60,815 nucleotides of DNA from Actinomycetota bacterium (GCA_027313705.1 DAHVDE010000117.1:1-60815), one strand, 5' to 3'; positions 1 to 11,707 are shown, numbered from the stretch's first letter. The notes: generated by a model not told the origin, from the letters alone. Translations and numbers: made by a program.

Positions 1-3000
1 TAGGTCGCGGTCGGATAGGCCGCGACCCTGGCGTCTTCCTTGGGCTCGACGCGCAGCGCGCGGTAGCGCTGCATGCCGGTGCCTGCCGGGATTAGCTTGC
101 CGATGATGACGTTCTCCTTGAGGCCAACGAGCGAGTCCGACCTGGCGTGGATCGCCGCGTCGGTCAGCACCCTCGTGGTCTCCTGGAACGACGCCGCCGA
201 CAGCCAGGACTCGGTCGCGAGCGAGGCCTTGGTGATCCCCATCAGGACCGGCCGACCGGCTGCTGAGGTACCGCCGGTCTCGACGACCGCGCGGTTGATT
301 TCCTCGAACCTCGGCCGCTCGACGAGCTCGCCTGGCAGCAGGTCGGTGTCGCCAGACTCAAGCACGTTCACTCGCTTGAGCATCTGCCTGATGATGATCT
401 CGATGTGCTTGTCGTGGATCGACACGCCCTGAGACCTGTAGACCTCTTGCACCTCGTGGACCAAGTGCAACTGCACCTCGCGGGAGCCGAGGATCCTCAG
501 CACCTCGTGCGGGTTGACCGCGCCGGCGATGAGCTGCTGGCCAACCTTGACGTGATCACCGTCGGCGACGAGCAGCTGCGAGCGGATCGACACCTGGTAG
601 GTGACTTCCTCCGAGCCGTCGTCGGGCGTGATGACGATCTTCCTGGCCTTCTCTGGCTCCTCGATCCTGACCCGGCCATCGACCTCGCTGATCGGCGCCA
701 TGCCCTTGGGAATCCTGGCCTCGAAAAGCTCCTGGATTCGCGGCAGGCCGTGGGTGATGTCCAGACCCGCGACACCACCGGTGTGGAAGGTACGCATCGT
801 CAGCTGGGTGCCTGGCTCACCGATGGACTGGGCGGCGATGATGCCGACCGCCTCGCCCACGTCGACCCGCTTGCCCGTTGCCAGCGAACGGCCGTAGCAC
901 TTGGCACAGACCCCGACCTTTGCCTGGCAGACGAGGACGCTGTAGGTACGCACCGCATCGACGCCCGAGTCGACCAGCAGATCGATCATCGACTCGGTGA
1001 TGTCAGACTCCGCGGTCGCGAGCAGGGTACCGTCTGGACCGAGCACGTCCTCGGACAAGGTACGGCCGGTGCCCGTGTTCTCGATGTTGGGCAGCCTGCG
1101 AACCTGGCCAGCGGAGTCCTTGTCGCCGAGCCGCATCGACAGCGAGCGGTCGGTTCCGCAGTCCTCCTCGCGCACGATCACGTCCTGCGCGACGTCCACC
1201 AGCCGCCTGGTCAGGTACCCGGAGTCCGCGGTACGGAGCGCGGTGTCGGCGAGGCCCTTCCTGGCACCGTGAGTCGAGATGAAGTACTCGAGCACGGACA
1301 GTCCCTCGCGGAAACTGGACTTGATCGGCCGAGGTATCGTCTCGCCCTTCGGGTTGGAGACCAGGCCGCGCATTCCGGCCAGCTGCCTGACCTGCATCAG
1401 GTTGCCTCGGGCGCCGGAGTTGACCATCATCCAGACCGAGTTGGTCTCCGGGAAGGCCTTCTCCATGTCCTGGGCCACATCGGCCGTTGCGTGCGTCCAG
1501 ATCTCGATCAGTTCCTGGCGTCGCTCGTCGTCGGTGATGAGGCCGCGCTCGTACTCGCGCTGCACCTTGTCGGCACGACGCTCGTAGGTGTCGAGGATCG
1601 TGGCCTTGTTAGGCGGAGCGACCACGTCCTCGATCGCGACAGTCACGCCCGCCCTGGTCGCCCAGTGGAATCCAGCGTCCTTGAGCTTGTCGAGCGCCGA
1701 GGCGACCTCAACCTTCGGGTACTTCTCCGCCAGTTCGTTGACGATGCCCGAGAGTTGCTTCTTGCCCACTTCGTAGTTAACGAACGGGTAGTCGTCCGGC
1801 AGGGTCTCGTTGAACAGGCAGCGCCCGAGCGTGGTGGTCAGCCGGAACTGCTGGCCAGGCTCCCAGCCCTCGTGCGGGATCATGCCCGCAGGTGGCGCGG
1901 TGTCGCGCAGCCGCACGGTGATCACGGCTTGCAGGTCTACCTCGCCCTTGTCGAAGGCCATCAGTGCCTCTGACAGGCCACCGAACACCCGGCCGGTACC
2001 CGTAGCCTCAGGGGTTTGCCTGGTCAGGCAGTAGATGCCGATGATCATGTCCTGGGTCGGCATGGTCACCGGCTTGCCGTCGGCCGGCTTGAGGATGTTG
2101 TTGGTGGACAGCATCAAGATCCGGGCCTCGGCCTGCGCCTCGGCAGAAAGCGGCACGTGCACCGCCATCTGGTCACCGTCGAAGTCAGCGTTGAACGCCG
2201 TGCAGACGAGCGGGTGGATCTGGATCGCCTTGCCTTCGACCAGTTGCGGCTCGAACGCCTGGATGCCCAGCCTGTGCAGGGTCGGCGCGCGGTTGAGCAG
2301 CACCGGGTGCTCGCGGATGACCTCCTCGAGCACGTCCCAGACTACTGGCCTGGCCCGCTCCACCATGCGCTTAGCCGACTTGATGTTCTGCGCGTGGTTC
2401 AGGTCGACAAGCCGCTTCATCACGAAAGGCTTGAACAACTCGACGGCCATCTCCTTCGGCAGCCCGCACTGGTGCAGCTTGAGCTGCGGACCGACCACGA
2501 TCACTGACCGGCCGGAGTAGTCGACTCGCTTACCGAGCAGGTTCTGGCGGAACCGGCCCTGCTTGCCCTTCAGCATGTCGGAGAGCGACTTCAACGGGCG
2601 GTTACCCGGACCGGTGACCGGACGACCGCGGCGGCCGTTGTCGAACAGCGAGTCCACGGCCTCCTGGAGCATCCGCTTCTCGTTGTTCACGATGATCTCC
2701 GGCGCACCGAGGTCAAGCAGCCTCTTCAGCCGGTTGTTCCGGTTGATAACGCGCCGGTACAGATCGTTCAGATCGGAGGTGGCAAACCGGCCACCGTCAA
2801 GCTGGACCATCGGCCGCAGGTCAGGCGGGATCACCGGAATGCAGTCGAGCACCATGCCGAGCGGGCTGTTGGTGGTGTTCAAGAAGGCGGACACGACCTT
2901 GAGCCGCTTGAGCGCCCGCGCCTTGCGCTGGCCCTTGCCGCTCCTGATCGTCTCGCGCAGGCTGGCGGCCTCGGCGGCGAGGTCGAAGTTACCAACCCGC

Positions 3001-3788
3001 TCCTGTATCGCCTGGGCGCCCATGCCGCCCCGGAAATAGCGGCCGAACCGGTCACGCATCTCGCGGTAAAGCAGTTCGTCGCCTTCGAGGTCTTGGACCT
3101 TAAGGCTCTTGAACCGGCTCCAGACCTCTTCGATCCTGTCGATCTCTCGCTGCGCGCGGTCCCTGATCTGCTTGCACTCCCGGTCAGAGCCTTCACGCAC
3201 CTTGCGGCGAGCGTCGCCCTTGGCGCCGGCCGCCTCAAGCTCGGCCAGGTCCTTCTCGCACTTGGCCTGCCTGGACTCGACGTCCACGTCACGGCGCTGC
3301 TCAATCTGGTTCTTCTCGTTCGTGATCTTCGCCTCGAGCGAGGGCAGATCACGGTCGCGAGCCTCGGTGTCCACCTGGGTGATCATGTAAGCGGCGAAGT
3401 AGATGACCTTCTCGAGGTCCTTCGGCGCCAGGTCAAGCAGGTAGCCGAGCCGGCTCGGCACGCCCTTGAAATACCAGATGTGCGTGACCGGAGCGGCCAG
3501 TTCGATGTGCCCCATCCGCTCGCGCCGCACCTTGGCCCTGGTGACCTCGACGCCGCAGCGCTCGCAGATGATGCCCTTGAACCTGACCCGCTTGTACTTG
3601 CCGCAGTAGCACTCCCAGTCCCTGGTCGGGCCGAAGATCTTCTCGCAGAAGAGTCCGTCCTTCTCAGGCTTGAGCGTGCGGTAGTTGATCGTCTCTGGCT
3701 TCTTGACCTCACCGTGTGACCAGAGCCTGATGTCGTCGGCGGTAGCCAGTCCGATTCGTAGATCGTCGAAGAAGTTGACGTCTAGCAC
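1..3788 (-). CDS. rpoC: DNA-directed RNA polymerase subunit beta' (3' end outside window)
   Basis: Largest catalytic subunit of RNA polymerase. The reading frame starts at a GTG (3788) followed by [12 protein letters not shown], the usual actinobacterial RpoC N-terminus, with a GGGGA ribosome site upstream. It stays open to base 1, giving about 1262 residues; the last few dozen residues lie outside the window. Visible motifs are the N-terminal zinc site (CYCGKY...CERCGVEV, around residues 60-80), the catalytic magnesium loop [13 protein letters not shown] near residue 535, the second zinc site ending CAKCYGRSL, and the conserved [16 protein letters not shown] trigger-loop region. It lies 52 bp downstream of rpoB on the same strand and is surely cotranscribed with it. 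Identity is certain; only the C-terminus is unseen. Confidence 0.98.
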   Translation of the reverse strand, partial: MLDVNFFDDLRIGLATADDIRLWSHGEVKKPETINYRTLKPEKDGLFCEKIFGPTRDWECYCGKYKRVRFKGIICERCGVEVTRAKVRRERMGHIELAAPVTHIWYFKGVPSRLGYLLDLAPKDLEKVIYFAAYMITQVDTEARDRDLPSLEAKITNEKNQIEQRRDVDVESRQAKCEKDLAELEAAGAKGDARRKVREGSDRECKQIRDRAQREIDRIEEVWSRFKSLKVQDLEGDELLYREMRDRFGRYFRGGMGAQAIQERVGNFDLAAEAASLRETIRSGKGQRKARALKRLKVVSAFLNTTNSPLGMVLDCIPVIPPDLRPMVQLDGGRFATSDLNDLYRRVINRNNRLKRLLDLGAPEIIVNNEKRMLQEAVDSLFDNGRRGRPVTGPGNRPLKSLSDMLKGKQGRFRQNLLGKRVDYSGRSVIVVGPQLKLHQCGLPKEMAVELFKPFVMKRLVDLNHAQNIKSAKRMVERARPVVWDVLEEVIREHPVLLNRAPTLHRLGIQAFEPQLVEGKAIQIHPLVCTAFNADFDGDQMAVHVPLSAEAQAEARILMLSTNNILKPADGKPVTMPTQDMIIGIYCLTRQTPEATGTGRVFGGLSEALMAFDKGEVDLQAVITVRLRDTAPPAGMIPHEGWEPGQQFRLTTTLGRCLFNETLPDDYPFVNYEVGKKQLSGIVNELAEKYPKVEVASALDKLKDAGFHWATRAGVTVAIEDVVAPPNKATILDTYERRADKVQREYERGLITDDERRQELIEIWTHATADVAQDMEKAFPETNSVWMMVNSGARGNLMQVRQLAGMRGLVSNPKGETIPRPIKSSFREGLSVLEYFISTHGARKGLADTALRTADSGYLTRRLVDVAQDVIVREEDCGTDRSLSMRLGDKDSAGQVRRLPNIENTGTGRTLSEDVLGPDGTLLATAESDITESMIDLLVDSGVDAVRTYSVLVCQAKVGVCAKCYGRSLATGKRVDVGEAVGIIAAQSIGEPGTQLTMRTFHTGGVAGLDITHGLPRIQELFEARIPKGMAPISEVDGRVRIEEPEKARKIVITPDDGSEEVTYQVSIRSQLLVADGDHVKVGQQLIAGAVNPHEVLRILGSREVQLHLVHEVQEVYRSQGVSIHDKHIEIIIRQMLKRVNVLESGDTDLLPGELVERPRFEEINRAVVETGGTSAAGRPVLMGITKASLATESWLSAASFQETTRVLTDAAIHARSDSLVGLKENVIIGKLIPAGTGMQRYRALRVEPKEDARVAAYPTAT

Positions 3789-3840
3789 CTTATTGTCCCC
3801 TAATCCCCTTGGCCCGTGGTTAGCCAGCACAGTGTGCCGA

Positions 3841-6800
3841 TCAGACCTCTTCGACGCTGCTCGGCTCGCGCCTGGACAGGTCGATTCCTAGTTCCTCCGC
3901 CGCCCGGAAGACGTCCTCATCGGTGTCGCGCATCTCGATCGCGGCGCCATCGCTTGACAGCACCTCGACGTTCAGGCAGAGCGACTGCATCTCCTTGATC
4001 AGCACCTTGAATGATTCAGGAATGCCTGGCTCGGGGATGTTCTCGCCCTTGACGATGGCCTCGTAGACCTTCACCCGGCCGAGAATGTCGTCCGACTTGA
4101 TCGTGAGAAGTTCCTGCAGCGCGTACGCGGCACCGTAGGCCTCGAGCGCCCATACCTCCATCTCACCGAAGCGCTGCCCGCCGAACTGCGCCTTACCACC
4201 GAGCGGTTGCTGGGTGATCATCGAGTACGGGCCTGTTGACCTGGCGTGGATCTTGTCGTCCACCAGGTGGAGCAGCTTGAGTATGTAGATGTAACCGACC
4301 GCGACCGGATCTTTGAACGGCTCTCCGGTGCGACCGTCGAACAGCCGCGCCTTGCCGCTTGCCCCGACCATCTGCTGGCCGTCCCGGTTCGGGAGAGTGC
4401 TGGCGAGCAGGCCGGTGATCTCCTCCTCGTGCGCACCGTCGAAGACCGGCGTGGCCAACCTGGTGCCAGGCACCGACGAGCCCGCGCCGATGCCGCGGAG
4501 CCGCTCCTTCCATGCGTCCCCGTCGCCGTCCACCTGCCAGCCAGTAGCCGCGACCCAGCCGAGGTGGGTCTCGAGTACCTGGCCGATATTCATCCGGCTT
4601 GGCACACCGAGCGGGTTCAGCACGATGTCGACGGGCGTACCGTCCTCAAGGAACGGCATGTCCTCGACCGGAAGGATCTTCGCGATGACGCCCTTGTTGC
4701 CGTGACGACCGGCCAGCTTGTCACCATCGGTGATCTTCCGCTTGGCCGCCACGTAGACGCGGACAAGCTCGTTCACGCCTGGCGGCAGCTCGTCGCCCTC
4801 CTCGCGGGAGAACACGCGGACGCCGATGATCCGGCCGGACTCGCCGTGCGGCACCTTAAGCGAGGTGTCACGCACTTCGCGTGCCTTCTCACCGAAAATG
4901 GCGCGCAGCAGGCGCTCTTCCGGCGTCAGCTCCGTCTCGCCCTTGGGCGTGACCTTGCCGACCAGGATGTCGCCAGTGACTACCTCGGCACCGATCCTGA
5001 TGATGCCCCGGTCGTCCAGGTCGGCAAGTACTTCCTCAGAGACGTTGGGTATGTCCCTGGTGATCTCCTCTGGACCCAGCTTGGTGTCACGCGCGTCGAC
5101 TTCGTGCTCCTCGATGTGGATCGAGGAAAGCACGTCGTCCTGCACGAGACGCTGGGAAAGGATGATCGCGTCCTCGTAGTTGTGCCCTTCCCAAGACATG
5201 AAGGCGACAAGCAGGTTCTTGCCTAGTGCCATCTCGCCGTTGTCGGTGCAGGGACCGTCGGCGATGACCTGGCCAGCCTCGACCCGCTGCCCGCCGGTCA
5301 CGATGGGCTTCTGGTTGAAGCAGGTCCCCTGGTTTGACCGCTGGAACTTGGCAATCAGGTAGGTGCGGTGCACGCCGTCATCTTGCATGATCGTGATCTC
5401 GTCGGCGCTGACCTCTTCGACCACTCCGGCCTTCTCCGCCACGATCACGTCGCCGGCGTCGGTCGCGGCACGATACTCCATGCCGGTGCCGACCAGCGGC
5501 GCCTCGCTCCGCAGTAGCGGCACCGACTGGCGCTGCATGTTAGAACCCATGAGCGCGCGGTTAGCGTCGTCGTGCTCAAGGAACGGGATCATCGCGGTGG
5601 CCACGGACACCATCTGTCGCGCTGACACGTCGATGTAGTCCACCTCATCTGGCTTGATGAAGTCGACCTCGCCGCCCTTGCGCCTGACGAGCACGCGCTC
5701 GCCGCTGAAGCTGCCGTCGGCCTCGATCGGCTCGTTAGCCTGGGCGATCACGTGACGGTCTTCCTCGTCGGCCGTCAGGTAGTCCACCTGGTCGGTGACC
5801 TTGCCCGCCGTGACCTTGCGGTAAGGGGTCTCGACGAACCCGAACGCGTTGACCCGCCCGTAAGAAGACAGCGAGCCGATCAGGCCGATGTTCGGGCCTT
5901 CAGGCGTCTCGATCGGGCACATCCGGCCGTAGTGGCTCGGGTGCACGTCACGGACCTCAAAGCCGGCCCGCTCGCGTGACAGGCCACCTGGGCCAAGCGC
6001 GGAAAGGCGCCGCTTATGCGTCAGGCCAGCCAGCGGGTTCGTCTGGTCCATGAACTGCGATAGCTGGCTGGTGCCGAAGAACTCCTTGATGGAGGCCACG
6101 ACCGGCCGGATGTTGATCAGGGTCTGCGGCGTGATCGCCTCGACGTCCTGAGTCGTCATCCGCTCCCTGACCACCCGCTCCATCCTGGCCAGGCCAAGCC
6201 TGACCTGGTTCTGGATCAGTTCGCCTACGGTGCGAAGCCGGCGGTTGCCGAAGTGGTCGATGTCGTCGGTCTCGACCGGGATGGCCGAATCTCCCACCTG
6301 CATCTCGTCTTCGCCGACGTGCAGCTTGACCAGGTACTCGATGGTGGCGACGATGTCTTCCTCGGTCAGCGTGCCCTGGGTGATGGGCAGGCCAAGGCCG
6401 AGCTTCTTGTTGACCTTGTACCTGCCGACCTTGGCCAGGTCATAGCGCTTGGCGTTGAAGTAGAGGTTTTCCAGCAGCGCCTGAGCGGACTCCCGCGTCG
6501 GCGGCTCGCCAGGGCGGAGCTTGCGGTAAATGTCGAGCAGGGCGTCATCCTGGCCCGTGGTGTGGTCCTTTTCCAGGGTGGCCCGCATCGACTCGTACGC
6601 ACCGAACCGCTCGAGGATCTTAGCCTCGTCCCAGCCGAGCGCTTTGAGCAGCACGGTCACGCTCTGCTTGCGCTTGCGGTCGATCCTGACACCGACGCTA
6701 TCCCGCTTGTCGATCTCGAACTCAAGCCAGGCACCGCGGGACGGGATCACCTTGCAGCTGTAAATGTCCTTGTCGGACGCCTTGTCCACCTGGCGGTCGA

Positions 6801-7308
6801 AGTAGACGCCAGGGGAACGGACCAGCTGGCTGACGACGACACGCTCGGTGCCGTTGATGATGAACGTGCCCTTGGGGGACATGAGCGGGAAGTCGCCCAT
6901 GAACACGGTCTGGCTCTTGATCTCACCGGTCGAGTTGTTGATGAACTCAGCCGTGACGAACATCGGCGCAGAGTAGGTCATATCCTTCTCTTTGCACTCG
7001 TCCGCCGAGTACTTGGCCGGCTCGAAACGATGATCACGGAACGACAGCGACATCGTCGCTGTGAAGTCCTCGATCGGACTGATTTCCTCGAAGATCTCTT
7101 CGAGGCCTGACTGCTCTGGCAGGTCCTTGTGGCCGAGCTGACGCTCGGTTTCGACCCTTTCGCGCCACTTCTCGTTGCCAAGCAGCCAGTCGAACGACTC
7201 GGTCTGCAGGGCGAGCAGGCTCGGAACCTCAAGAGGCTCCTTGATACGGGCGAATGAGATGCGATGTGGACCAGGAGCGATAGCTGAGGCGCTGCGCGAG
7301 GCTGCCAA
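3841..7308 (-). CDS. rpoB: DNA-directed RNA polymerase subunit beta
   Basis: Beta subunit of RNA polymerase, 1155 aa, normal actinobacterial length. The start codon is TTG (7308-7306) followed by [20 protein letters not shown], with GGAAGGA 6 nt upstream; TTG is the customary rpoB start in Streptomyces and mycobacteria. The rifampicin-binding region is intact ([20 protein letters not shown] ... [12 protein letters not shown]). Those positions carry the common sensitive-type residues (S, D, H, R, S), so I see no classical rifampicin-resistance substitution. The conserved KMNIGQ-type region reads [15 protein letters not shown] and the C-terminus has [20 protein letters not shown]. Its own promoter lies at 7470-7499. 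Confidence 0.99.
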   Translation of the reverse strand: MAASRSASAIAPGPHRISFARIKEPLEVPSLLALQTESFDWLLGNEKWRERVETERQLGHKDLPEQSGLEEIFEEISPIEDFTATMSLSFRDHRFEPAKYSADECKEKDMTYSAPMFVTAEFINNSTGEIKSQTVFMGDFPLMSPKGTFIINGTERVVVSQLVRSPGVYFDRQVDKASDKDIYSCKVIPSRGAWLEFEIDKRDSVGVRIDRKRKQSVTVLLKALGWDEAKILERFGAYESMRATLEKDHTTGQDDALLDIYRKLRPGEPPTRESAQALLENLYFNAKRYDLAKVGRYKVNKKLGLGLPITQGTLTEEDIVATIEYLVKLHVGEDEMQVGDSAIPVETDDIDHFGNRRLRTVGELIQNQVRLGLARMERVVRERMTTQDVEAITPQTLINIRPVVASIKEFFGTSQLSQFMDQTNPLAGLTHKRRLSALGPGGLSRERAGFEVRDVHPSHYGRMCPIETPEGPNIGLIGSLSSYGRVNAFGFVETPYRKVTAGKVTDQVDYLTADEEDRHVIAQANEPIEADGSFSGERVLVRRKGGEVDFIKPDEVDYIDVSARQMVSVATAMIPFLEHDDANRALMGSNMQRQSVPLLRSEAPLVGTGMEYRAATDAGDVIVAEKAGVVEEVSADEITIMQDDGVHRTYLIAKFQRSNQGTCFNQKPIVTGGQRVEAGQVIADGPCTDNGEMALGKNLLVAFMSWEGHNYEDAIILSQRLVQDDVLSSIHIEEHEVDARDTKLGPEEITRDIPNVSEEVLADLDDRGIIRIGAEVVTGDILVGKVTPKGETELTPEERLLRAIFGEKAREVRDTSLKVPHGESGRIIGVRVFSREEGDELPPGVNELVRVYVAAKRKITDGDKLAGRHGNKGVIAKILPVEDMPFLEDGTPVDIVLNPLGVPSRMNIGQVLETHLGWVAATGWQVDGDGDAWKERLRGIGAGSSVPGTRLATPVFDGAHEEEITGLLASTLPNRDGQQMVGASGKARLFDGRTGEPFKDPVAVGYIYILKLLHLVDDKIHARSTGPYSMITQQPLGGKAQFGGQRFGEMEVWALEAYGAAYALQELLTIKSDDILGRVKVYEAIVKGENIPEPGIPESFKVLIKEMQSLCLNVEVLSSDGAAIEMRDTDEDVFRAAEELGIDLSRREPSSVEEV

Positions 7309-7469
7309 CAGGGGTCCTTCCGAGCTCGTGGCTAAACGGTCACCGCGCGCACGCAGAACGCCCTGCGGCCTCGCCCTCCAGAGCGAGACGGCATAGTGTC
7401 TTTGCGGACACTTGCCAACACAGTGGGTTACGATGTTGCCGAGGACATGTGGGTGCAGCGCAAATTGGC

Positions 7470-7499
7470 AGTGTAGTCGAAGGACACACCACCGGTCAA
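7470..7499 (-). promoter_or_regulatory. rpoB promoter (-35 TTGACC, -10 TACACT)
   Basis: On the minus strand TTGACC (7499-7494) is separated by 18 nt from TACACT (7475-7470), a good housekeeping sigma promoter. It predicts a transcription start near 7463 and a leader of about 155 nt before the TTG start of rpoB. The leader contains a small perfect inverted repeat, AGTGTC-N6-GACACT (7395-7412). The 477-bp gap between rplL and rpoB (7309-7785) holds this promoter, a 15-bp tandem repeat and the terminator after rplL; I see no gene in it. Confidence 0.75.
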
Positions 7500-7660
7500 C
7501 TGTAACGCACCCTAATTCTCACGGTTGAAGGCAGCATCGCTCTTGAACGTCGAAACGTCAAGAGCAGGCGGCACTGTGTTGCCATCCCAATCAATGTGAC
7601 GAAGCTCACAGCAAGCGCGGTGTTTAGTTGTTACAACATATGGGCACTGTACTCTATTCC

Positions 7661-7703
7661 CCGGTGTTCCCCAGGCCGGTGTTCCCCAGGCCGGTGTTCC
7701 CCC
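7661..7703. repeat. 15-bp tandem repeat, 2.8 copies, in the rplL-rpoB spacer
   Basis: The unit CCGGTGTTCCCCAGG occurs perfectly at 7661-7675 and 7676-7690, and then as 12-13 matching bases at 7691-7703. It lies between the terminator stem after rplL and the rpoB promoter. In one frame it would encode a GTPAW repeat, but that frame is a shadow of rplL. Function is unknown; copy number may vary between strains. Confidence 0.85.
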
Positions 7704-7727
7704 GTCGGCTTCCTTCGCCGGAGACGC

Positions 7728-7766
7728 CCCTGGCGTCAGCCGGCCACCTGCCAGCTGACGCCAGGG
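7728..7766 (-). terminator. rplJL terminator/attenuator hairpin
   Basis: CCCTGGCGTCAGC (7728-7740) and GCTGACGCCAGGG (7754-7766) form a perfect 13-bp stem with a 13-nt loop, starting 19 bp after the rplL stop. There is no U-tract, as is common in high-GC actinobacteria. Its place between rplL and the rpoB promoter suits partial termination that sets ribosomal protein versus polymerase dosage, as is known for rplJL-rpoBC operons; the attenuation role is inferred. Confidence 0.75.
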
Positions 7767-7785
7767 AGCGACGTGCTTGTTAGGG

Positions 7786-8175
7786 CTACTTGACCGTGAC
7801 GGTAGCCCCAACGCCCTCGAGCACGGCCTTGGCCTTCTCCGCGGTCTCCTTGTTGACCTTCTCGAGTATCCGTGAAGGCGCCGCATCCACGATGTCCTTC
7901 GCTTCCTTCAGCCCAAGGCCGGTGAGCGGTCGGACTTCCTTGATCACCTGGATCTTCTTGTCGCCGGCCGCCTCGAGGATGACGTCGAATTCATCTTGCT
8001 CCTCGACCTCTTCCGCAGCGGCGGCGCCACCGCCGGCGACCGGGCCTGCGACGGCTACCGGCGCCGCGGCCTTGACGTCAAAGGTGTCCTCGAACTGCTT
8101 CACGAAGTCGGACAGCTCGATCAGCGTCATCTCCTTGAACGCCTCGAGCAAGTCTGCCGAGCTGAGCTTTGCCAT
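7786..8175 (-). CDS. rplL: 50S ribosomal protein L7/L12
   Basis: Ribosomal stalk protein that recruits translational GTPases, 129 aa. It shows an N-terminal dimerisation helix ([20 protein letters not shown]), an Ala/Gly/Val-rich hinge at about residues 38-55, and the C-terminal globular domain with the hallmark [12 protein letters not shown] segment. It sits 46 bp after rplJ on the same strand and is followed by a strong hairpin. Identity is clear. Confidence 0.98.
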   Translation of the reverse strand: MAKLSSADLLEAFKEMTLIELSDFVKQFEDTFDVKAAAPVAVAGPVAGGGAAAAEEVEEQDEFDVILEAAGDKKIQVIKEVRPLTGLGLKEAKDIVDAAPSRILEKVNKETAEKAKAVLEGVGATVTVK

Positions 8176-8221
8176 GGTGAACTTTCCCTTTCCCTGTCAC
8201 TCACTATCAGATAAATCGGGC

Positions 8222-8809
8222 TCAGCCCGCGTCTTCCGCTGGTGCCGCCTCGGCGGGCTCGTCGCCGGCCGCAGCCGGGCCCGTGCCGCCCTCGGCGGAC
8301 TTCTTCTCCTCCAGCGCCGCCATCAGGCGAGCCATCTGGCTCGGCAGCGCAGCGAACGTGGCCGCCGCGCCGGACATTGTCGCCTTCATCGCACCGGCCA
8401 GCTTGGCGAGCAGCACGTCGCGCGACTCGAGGTCGGCCAGCTTGGTGATCTCGTCCGGCGTCAGCATCTTGCCGTCGAGTACCCCGCCCTTGATCACCAG
8501 CAGCGGGTTGGCCTTCGAGAAGTCGCGAAGCCCCTTCGCCGCCTGGACCACATCGCCGCCGACGAACGCGATAGCCGATGGACCGGCAAGCAAGTCGCCG
8601 AAATCAGCCATGATCCCCGCGTCCTTGGCGGCGATCTTGGTAAGCGTGTTCTTCACCACCGAGAAAGAAGCATCCTGGCCAAGGGCCTGACGCAACTCCT
8701 TGACCTGGGCGACGGTGAGCCCGCGGTACTCGGTGAGCACAGCTCCCGAGGAATTCTGGAACCGCTCGGTCAACTCGGCGACCGTCGACTCCTTTACTGC
8801 CCTCGCCAT
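8222..8809 (-). CDS. rplJ: 50S ribosomal protein L10
   Basis: Base of the ribosomal stalk, 195 aa. I take the ATG at 8809 ([18 protein letters not shown]) rather than an upstream in-frame start, because GGAGG lies just upstream and this matches the family N-terminus. Upstream extension would run into the structured leader. The C-terminus is Glu/Ala-rich ([17 protein letters not shown]), as in actinobacterial L10. It is cotranscribed with rplL. Expected autoregulation by the L10-L12 complex is supported by the leader feature. Confidence 0.97.
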   Translation of the reverse strand: MARAVKESTVAELTERFQNSSGAVLTEYRGLTVAQVKELRQALGQDASFSVVKNTLTKIAAKDAGIMADFGDLLAGPSAIAFVGGDVVQAAKGLRDFSKANPLLVIKGGVLDGKMLTPDEITKLADLESRDVLLAKLAGAMKATMSGAAATFAALPSQMARLMAALEEKKSAEGGTGPAAAGDEPAEAAPAEDAG

Positions 8810-8879
8810 GGGCCTCCCTCCTGCGTATACCGAAAGTCGTATGTCGACCGGCGGCATCATCGCGAGCGATCTGGCCAGA

Positions 8880-9045
8880 AATGACGAACGCCCCGAGCAC
8901 AGGCACCGGGGCGAGCCGCGAGGACGCGGGAAATCGCGCACCTGCGGGACAGCTCAGTTCACCTGCGTGGGCCGCCCAGACAACTCCGGGCCTTCAGCCA
9001 TCTCACGTACGCACGAGATGACAGCCGACGGTCTTTGGCGCCTGT
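8880..9045 (-). promoter_or_regulatory. Ribosomal protein L10 leader (autoregulatory RNA)
   Basis: The 323-bp gap between rplA and rplJ (8810-9132) has no gene. Its minus-strand RNA carries CGCCAAAGACCGTCGG near 9023-9042, a CGCAGGTGAAC segment near 8960, and a perfect 7-bp hairpin CGCCCCG-N11-CGGGGCG (8889-8913). These resemble the L10-leader family, in which L10(L12)4 binds a kink-turn RNA to repress rplJL. The match is by eye; exact boundaries are approximate. A covariance-model search for the L10 leader would settle it. Confidence 0.65.
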
Positions 9046-9132
9046 AAGCATACGCACACTCCGGCAATGCGCCAAATCGAGCGGCCGAGCGACCGCGACC
9101 GGCCCTTTGCGGCGCACTGCCGGGAGGCGGTA

Positions 9133-9855
9133 CTAGGCGACGGCGTCCTCTAGGTCACCGGTCATCCCGCGCGTGATCGCCGGGTCAACCGGCACGCCAG
9201 GGCCCATGGTCGTGGAGAACGTGATCTTCTTGAGGTAGCGGCCCTTTGCGGCGGCTGGCTTCAGGCGCACGACTTCGTCGATCGCTGCGGCATAGTTCTC
9301 GACCAGGGCTCGGTTGTCGAAGGACGACTTGCCGATGATGAAATGCAGGCTCCCGTGCCTGTCCACCCGAAACTCGATCTTTCCGCCCTTAATGTCGGAA
9401 ACCGCCTTGGCCACATCGGCCGTCACTGTGCCGGTCTTCGGGTTCGGCATCAGGCCGCGCGGCCCGAGCACCCGGCCGAGCCTGCCGACCTTGCCCATCA
9501 TGTCTGGGGTGGCCACCACCGCGTCGAAATCGAGGAACCCGCCCTGCACTCGCTCGATGAGTTCGTCGGAGCCGACGATGTCGGCACCGGCCGCCCGCGC
9601 CTCCTCGGCGCGCTCACCGACCGCGAACACGAGCACCTTGGCGGTCTTGCCCGTGCCGTGCGGCAGGTTCACCGTGCCGCGCACCATCTGGTCCGCCTTG
9701 CGCGGGTCAACGCCGAGCCTGATGGCGACCTCGACGGTCGAGTCGAACTTAGTGGTCGAGGTCTTCTTGGCCAGATCGGCGGCCTGCGACGGGGTGTAGA
9801 GCGTGCTCTGGTCAACTAGTTCGTCGGCCTTGCGATAGGCCTTACTGCGCTTCAT
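9133..9855 (-). CDS. rplA: 50S ribosomal protein L1
   Basis: L1 stalk protein and translational repressor of its own operon in many bacteria, 240 aa, normal length. It starts [15 protein letters not shown] with GGAGA just upstream. It contains the diagnostic [15 protein letters not shown] segment (around residues 131-145) and [19 protein letters not shown]. It lies downstream of rplK (111-bp spacer) on the same strand. Identity is certain. Confidence 0.98.
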   Translation of the reverse strand: MKRSKAYRKADELVDQSTLYTPSQAADLAKKTSTTKFDSTVEVAIRLGVDPRKADQMVRGTVNLPHGTGKTAKVLVFAVGERAEEARAAGADIVGSDELIERVQGGFLDFDAVVATPDMMGKVGRLGRVLGPRGLMPNPKTGTVTADVAKAVSDIKGGKIEFRVDRHGSLHFIIGKSSFDNRALVENYAAAIDEVVRLKPAAAKGRYLKKITFSTTMGPGVPVDPAITRGMTGDLEDAVA

Positions 9856-9929
9856 GATCGTCTCCGTGAACGCTGGTAATGGAGTTCGTGGTCAGCGGGC
9901 CAGCGCCTGGCCCTGCCACAGTGGGCGAG

Positions 9930-9959
9930 AAGGACATCCGGCAGGAAAGGACATCCGGC
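9930..9959. repeat. 13-bp direct repeat in the rplK-rplA spacer
   Basis: AAGGACATCCGGC occurs at 9930-9942 and again at 9947-9959, a 17-bp period, immediately downstream of rplK. No function can be assigned. Confidence 0.6.
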
Positions 9960-9966
9960 GGACCGG

Positions 9967-10401
9967 CTAGCCGTCGACGGTAATGCCCATCGACCGCGCG
10001 GTCCCCGCGATGATCTTCTCAGCCGCCTCGATGCTCGTCGCGTTCAGGTCGGGCATCTTGGTCAGGGCAATCTCCCTGACCTGTGCCATCGTCATCCGCC
10101 CGGCCTTCGTCTTGTGCGGCTCGGCGCTGCCCTTCTGCACTCCCGCCGCCTTCTTGATCATCTCAGCGGCGGGCGGGGTCTTCGTCACGAAGGTGAAGCT
10201 GCGGTCTTCGTAAATCGTGATCTCGACCGGGATGATGTTGCCGCGCTGGCTCTCGGTAGCCGCGTTGTACTGCTTGACGAAGTCCATGATGTTGACGCCA
10301 TGCGGGCCGAGCGCGGTACCGACAGGCGGTGCGGGCGTCGCGGCACCAGCGTTGAGCTGGACCTTGACGATCGCGGCGACCCTCTTCTTTCTCGGAGCCA
10401 T
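9967..10401 (-). CDS. rplK: 50S ribosomal protein L11
   Basis: Part of the GTPase-associated centre and the thiostrepton site, 144 aa. The N-terminus [20 protein letters not shown] shows the proline-rich thiostrepton-binding loop. The C-terminal rRNA-binding domain ends in the [12 protein letters not shown] motif. It follows nusG by 51 bp on the same strand, the universal actinobacterial order. Confidence 0.98.
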   Translation of the reverse strand: MAPRKKRVAAIVKVQLNAGAATPAPPVGTALGPHGVNIMDFVKQYNAATESQRGNIIPVEITIYEDRSFTFVTKTPPAAEMIKKAAGVQKGSAEPHKTKAGRMTMAQVREIALTKMPDLNATSIEAAEKIIAGTARSMGITVDG

Positions 10402-10452
10402 TTCCTTTTCTTTCTCTTGTCTTGCTTAACGACCGCTCTTGCTTGGCGATCG

Positions 10453-11190
10453 TCAGATCTTGCTGACCTGATCGAACGAAAGCTCTACCGGAGTCTCCCG
10501 GCCGAAGATGGACACGAGAACCTTGAGCTTCTGGGTGTCAGGGTTGATCTCGCTCACCGTAGCCGGGAGCGTGGCGAACGGCCCGTCCATAACGGTAACC
10601 GACTGGTTGACCTCGAAGTCGACCGCCGCCGCCCTGACCGCCTCGGCCTTCTTCGCGACCTTCTCCTCCGGCACCGGCGCGAGCAGCGCGGTTACCTCGT
10701 CAAGGCTGAGCGGCGACGGACGGCTCGACAACCCGACGAACCCGGTGACACCTGGCGTGTTGCGAACCGCAGCCCACGACTCGTCGGTCAGGTCCATTCT
10801 GACCAGGATGTAGCCGGGGAGCACCTTCTCCTTCACCTGCTGGCGCTTGCCACCCTTGACCTCGATGACGTCGTGTGTGGGCACCTCGATCTGGAAGATG
10901 AAGTCTTCCATGTTCAGTGACTGCGTGCGGCTCTCCAGGTTGGCTCTGACCCGGTTCTCGTAACCCGCGTATGAGTGCACGACGTACCAGTCGCCTGGCA
11001 GTCTCCGCAGTTCCGCCTTGAACGCCGCTACCGGATCGTCTTCCTCGGCGTCCGCGTCAGCTGACCCGGCGGCGACACCGTCCGACGCCGGTTCTGGCTC
11101 GTCGAGCGAACCCGCCTGGTCGTCATCGACCGGCTGGCCGTCGCCTTCGTATTCGGACTCGGACACGATTGCTCTTTCTTTCTCACTCAT
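10453..11190 (-). CDS. nusG: Transcription termination/antitermination protein NusG
   Basis: Transcription elongation factor, 245 aa from the ATG at 11190 (MSEKERAIV). An alternative GTG at 11166 would give 237 aa and also follows a purine-rich stretch. The first 70 or so residues are an acidic extension typical of actinobacterial NusG. The NGN domain follows ([20 protein letters not shown]) and then the C-terminal KOW domain ([20 protein letters not shown]). The longer ORF that begins at 11316 lacks family similarity at its start. It is between secE and rplK. Confidence 0.95.
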   Translation of the reverse strand: MSEKERAIVSESEYEGDGQPVDDDQAGSLDEPEPASDGVAAGSADADAEEDDPVAAFKAELRRLPGDWYVVHSYAGYENRVRANLESRTQSLNMEDFIFQIEVPTHDVIEVKGGKRQQVKEKVLPGYILVRMDLTDESWAAVRNTPGVTGFVGLSSRPSPLSLDEVTALLAPVPEEKVAKKAEAVRAAAVDFEVNQSVTVMDGPFATLPATVSEINPDTQKLKVLVSIFGRETPVELSFDQVSKI

Positions 11191-11372
11191 CCTCGCGGGC
11201 GGTCCGCACAGGTTGCCACTCACCGCAGCACCGTGGCCGCACGCCAGGCGTAAAGCCACGCCGACCACATCAGCGGCCCGGTACCACCCCAGGAACCCGT
11301 ACCCGGATCGGGCCACTATCGGTGATCATGCTGCCACGCCCGGCTAATTATCGCTCAGTTTGCCGTTCGCGG

Positions 11373-11642
11373 TCAGCCGAAGATCTTGAACACCAAGTCG
11401 GACAACCCGGTGTCGATGCTGGTCACGATGACCACCATGACCAAGATGAAGATGACAGAAACGGTGGTGTAAGTAATCAGTTCCTTGCGGGTCGGCCAGA
11501 TGACCTTTCGCAGTTCGGACCTGACCTCGCGCACGAAGAGGGCGGGGTTCATCCGCTCCGACTTCGCCGGAGTCCCGCCAGACTTAGCCGGCTTCTTATC
11601 TGCCGCCTTCCTAGCCTGGGGGCCACGTACCTGAGTCGCCAT
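11373..11642 (-). CDS. secE: Preprotein translocase subunit SecE
   Basis: Small essential subunit of the SecYEG channel, 89 aa. I take the ATG at 11642 (MATQVRGPQARKAADKK), which has GGTGAGGAC directly upstream; a longer frame from 11696 is less likely. After a charged cytoplasmic region comes the signature VREVRSELRKVIWPTRKEL and one C-terminal transmembrane helix (about residues 57-78). It lies between tRNA-Trp and nusG, all on the minus strand. Confidence 0.95.
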   Translation of the reverse strand: MATQVRGPQARKAADKKPAKSGGTPAKSERMNPALFVREVRSELRKVIWPTRKELITYTTVSVIFILVMVVIVTSIDTGLSDLVFKIFG

Positions 11643-11707
11643 GTCCTCACCTGTAGCGCTATCGGCCGGCTGACGCCGGTGCAGCCCGCGGGTCACGGGC
11701 CGACTCG

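Noticed and set aside
405-1973. Long plus-strand open frame opposite rpoC (522 aa)
   Set aside because: It is antisense to conserved rpoC codons, has Arg/Asp/Leu-biased shadow composition, and no family motif or ribosome site.
4246-5226. Plus-strand open frame opposite rpoB (326 aa)
   Set aside because: A mirror of high-GC third positions in rpoB; no recognisable domain.
7512-7886. Minus-strand open frame in the rplL-rpoB spacer with GTPAW repeats
   Set aside because: It overlaps rplL in another frame, and the repeat and terminator explain the sequence; no ribosome site or homology seen.
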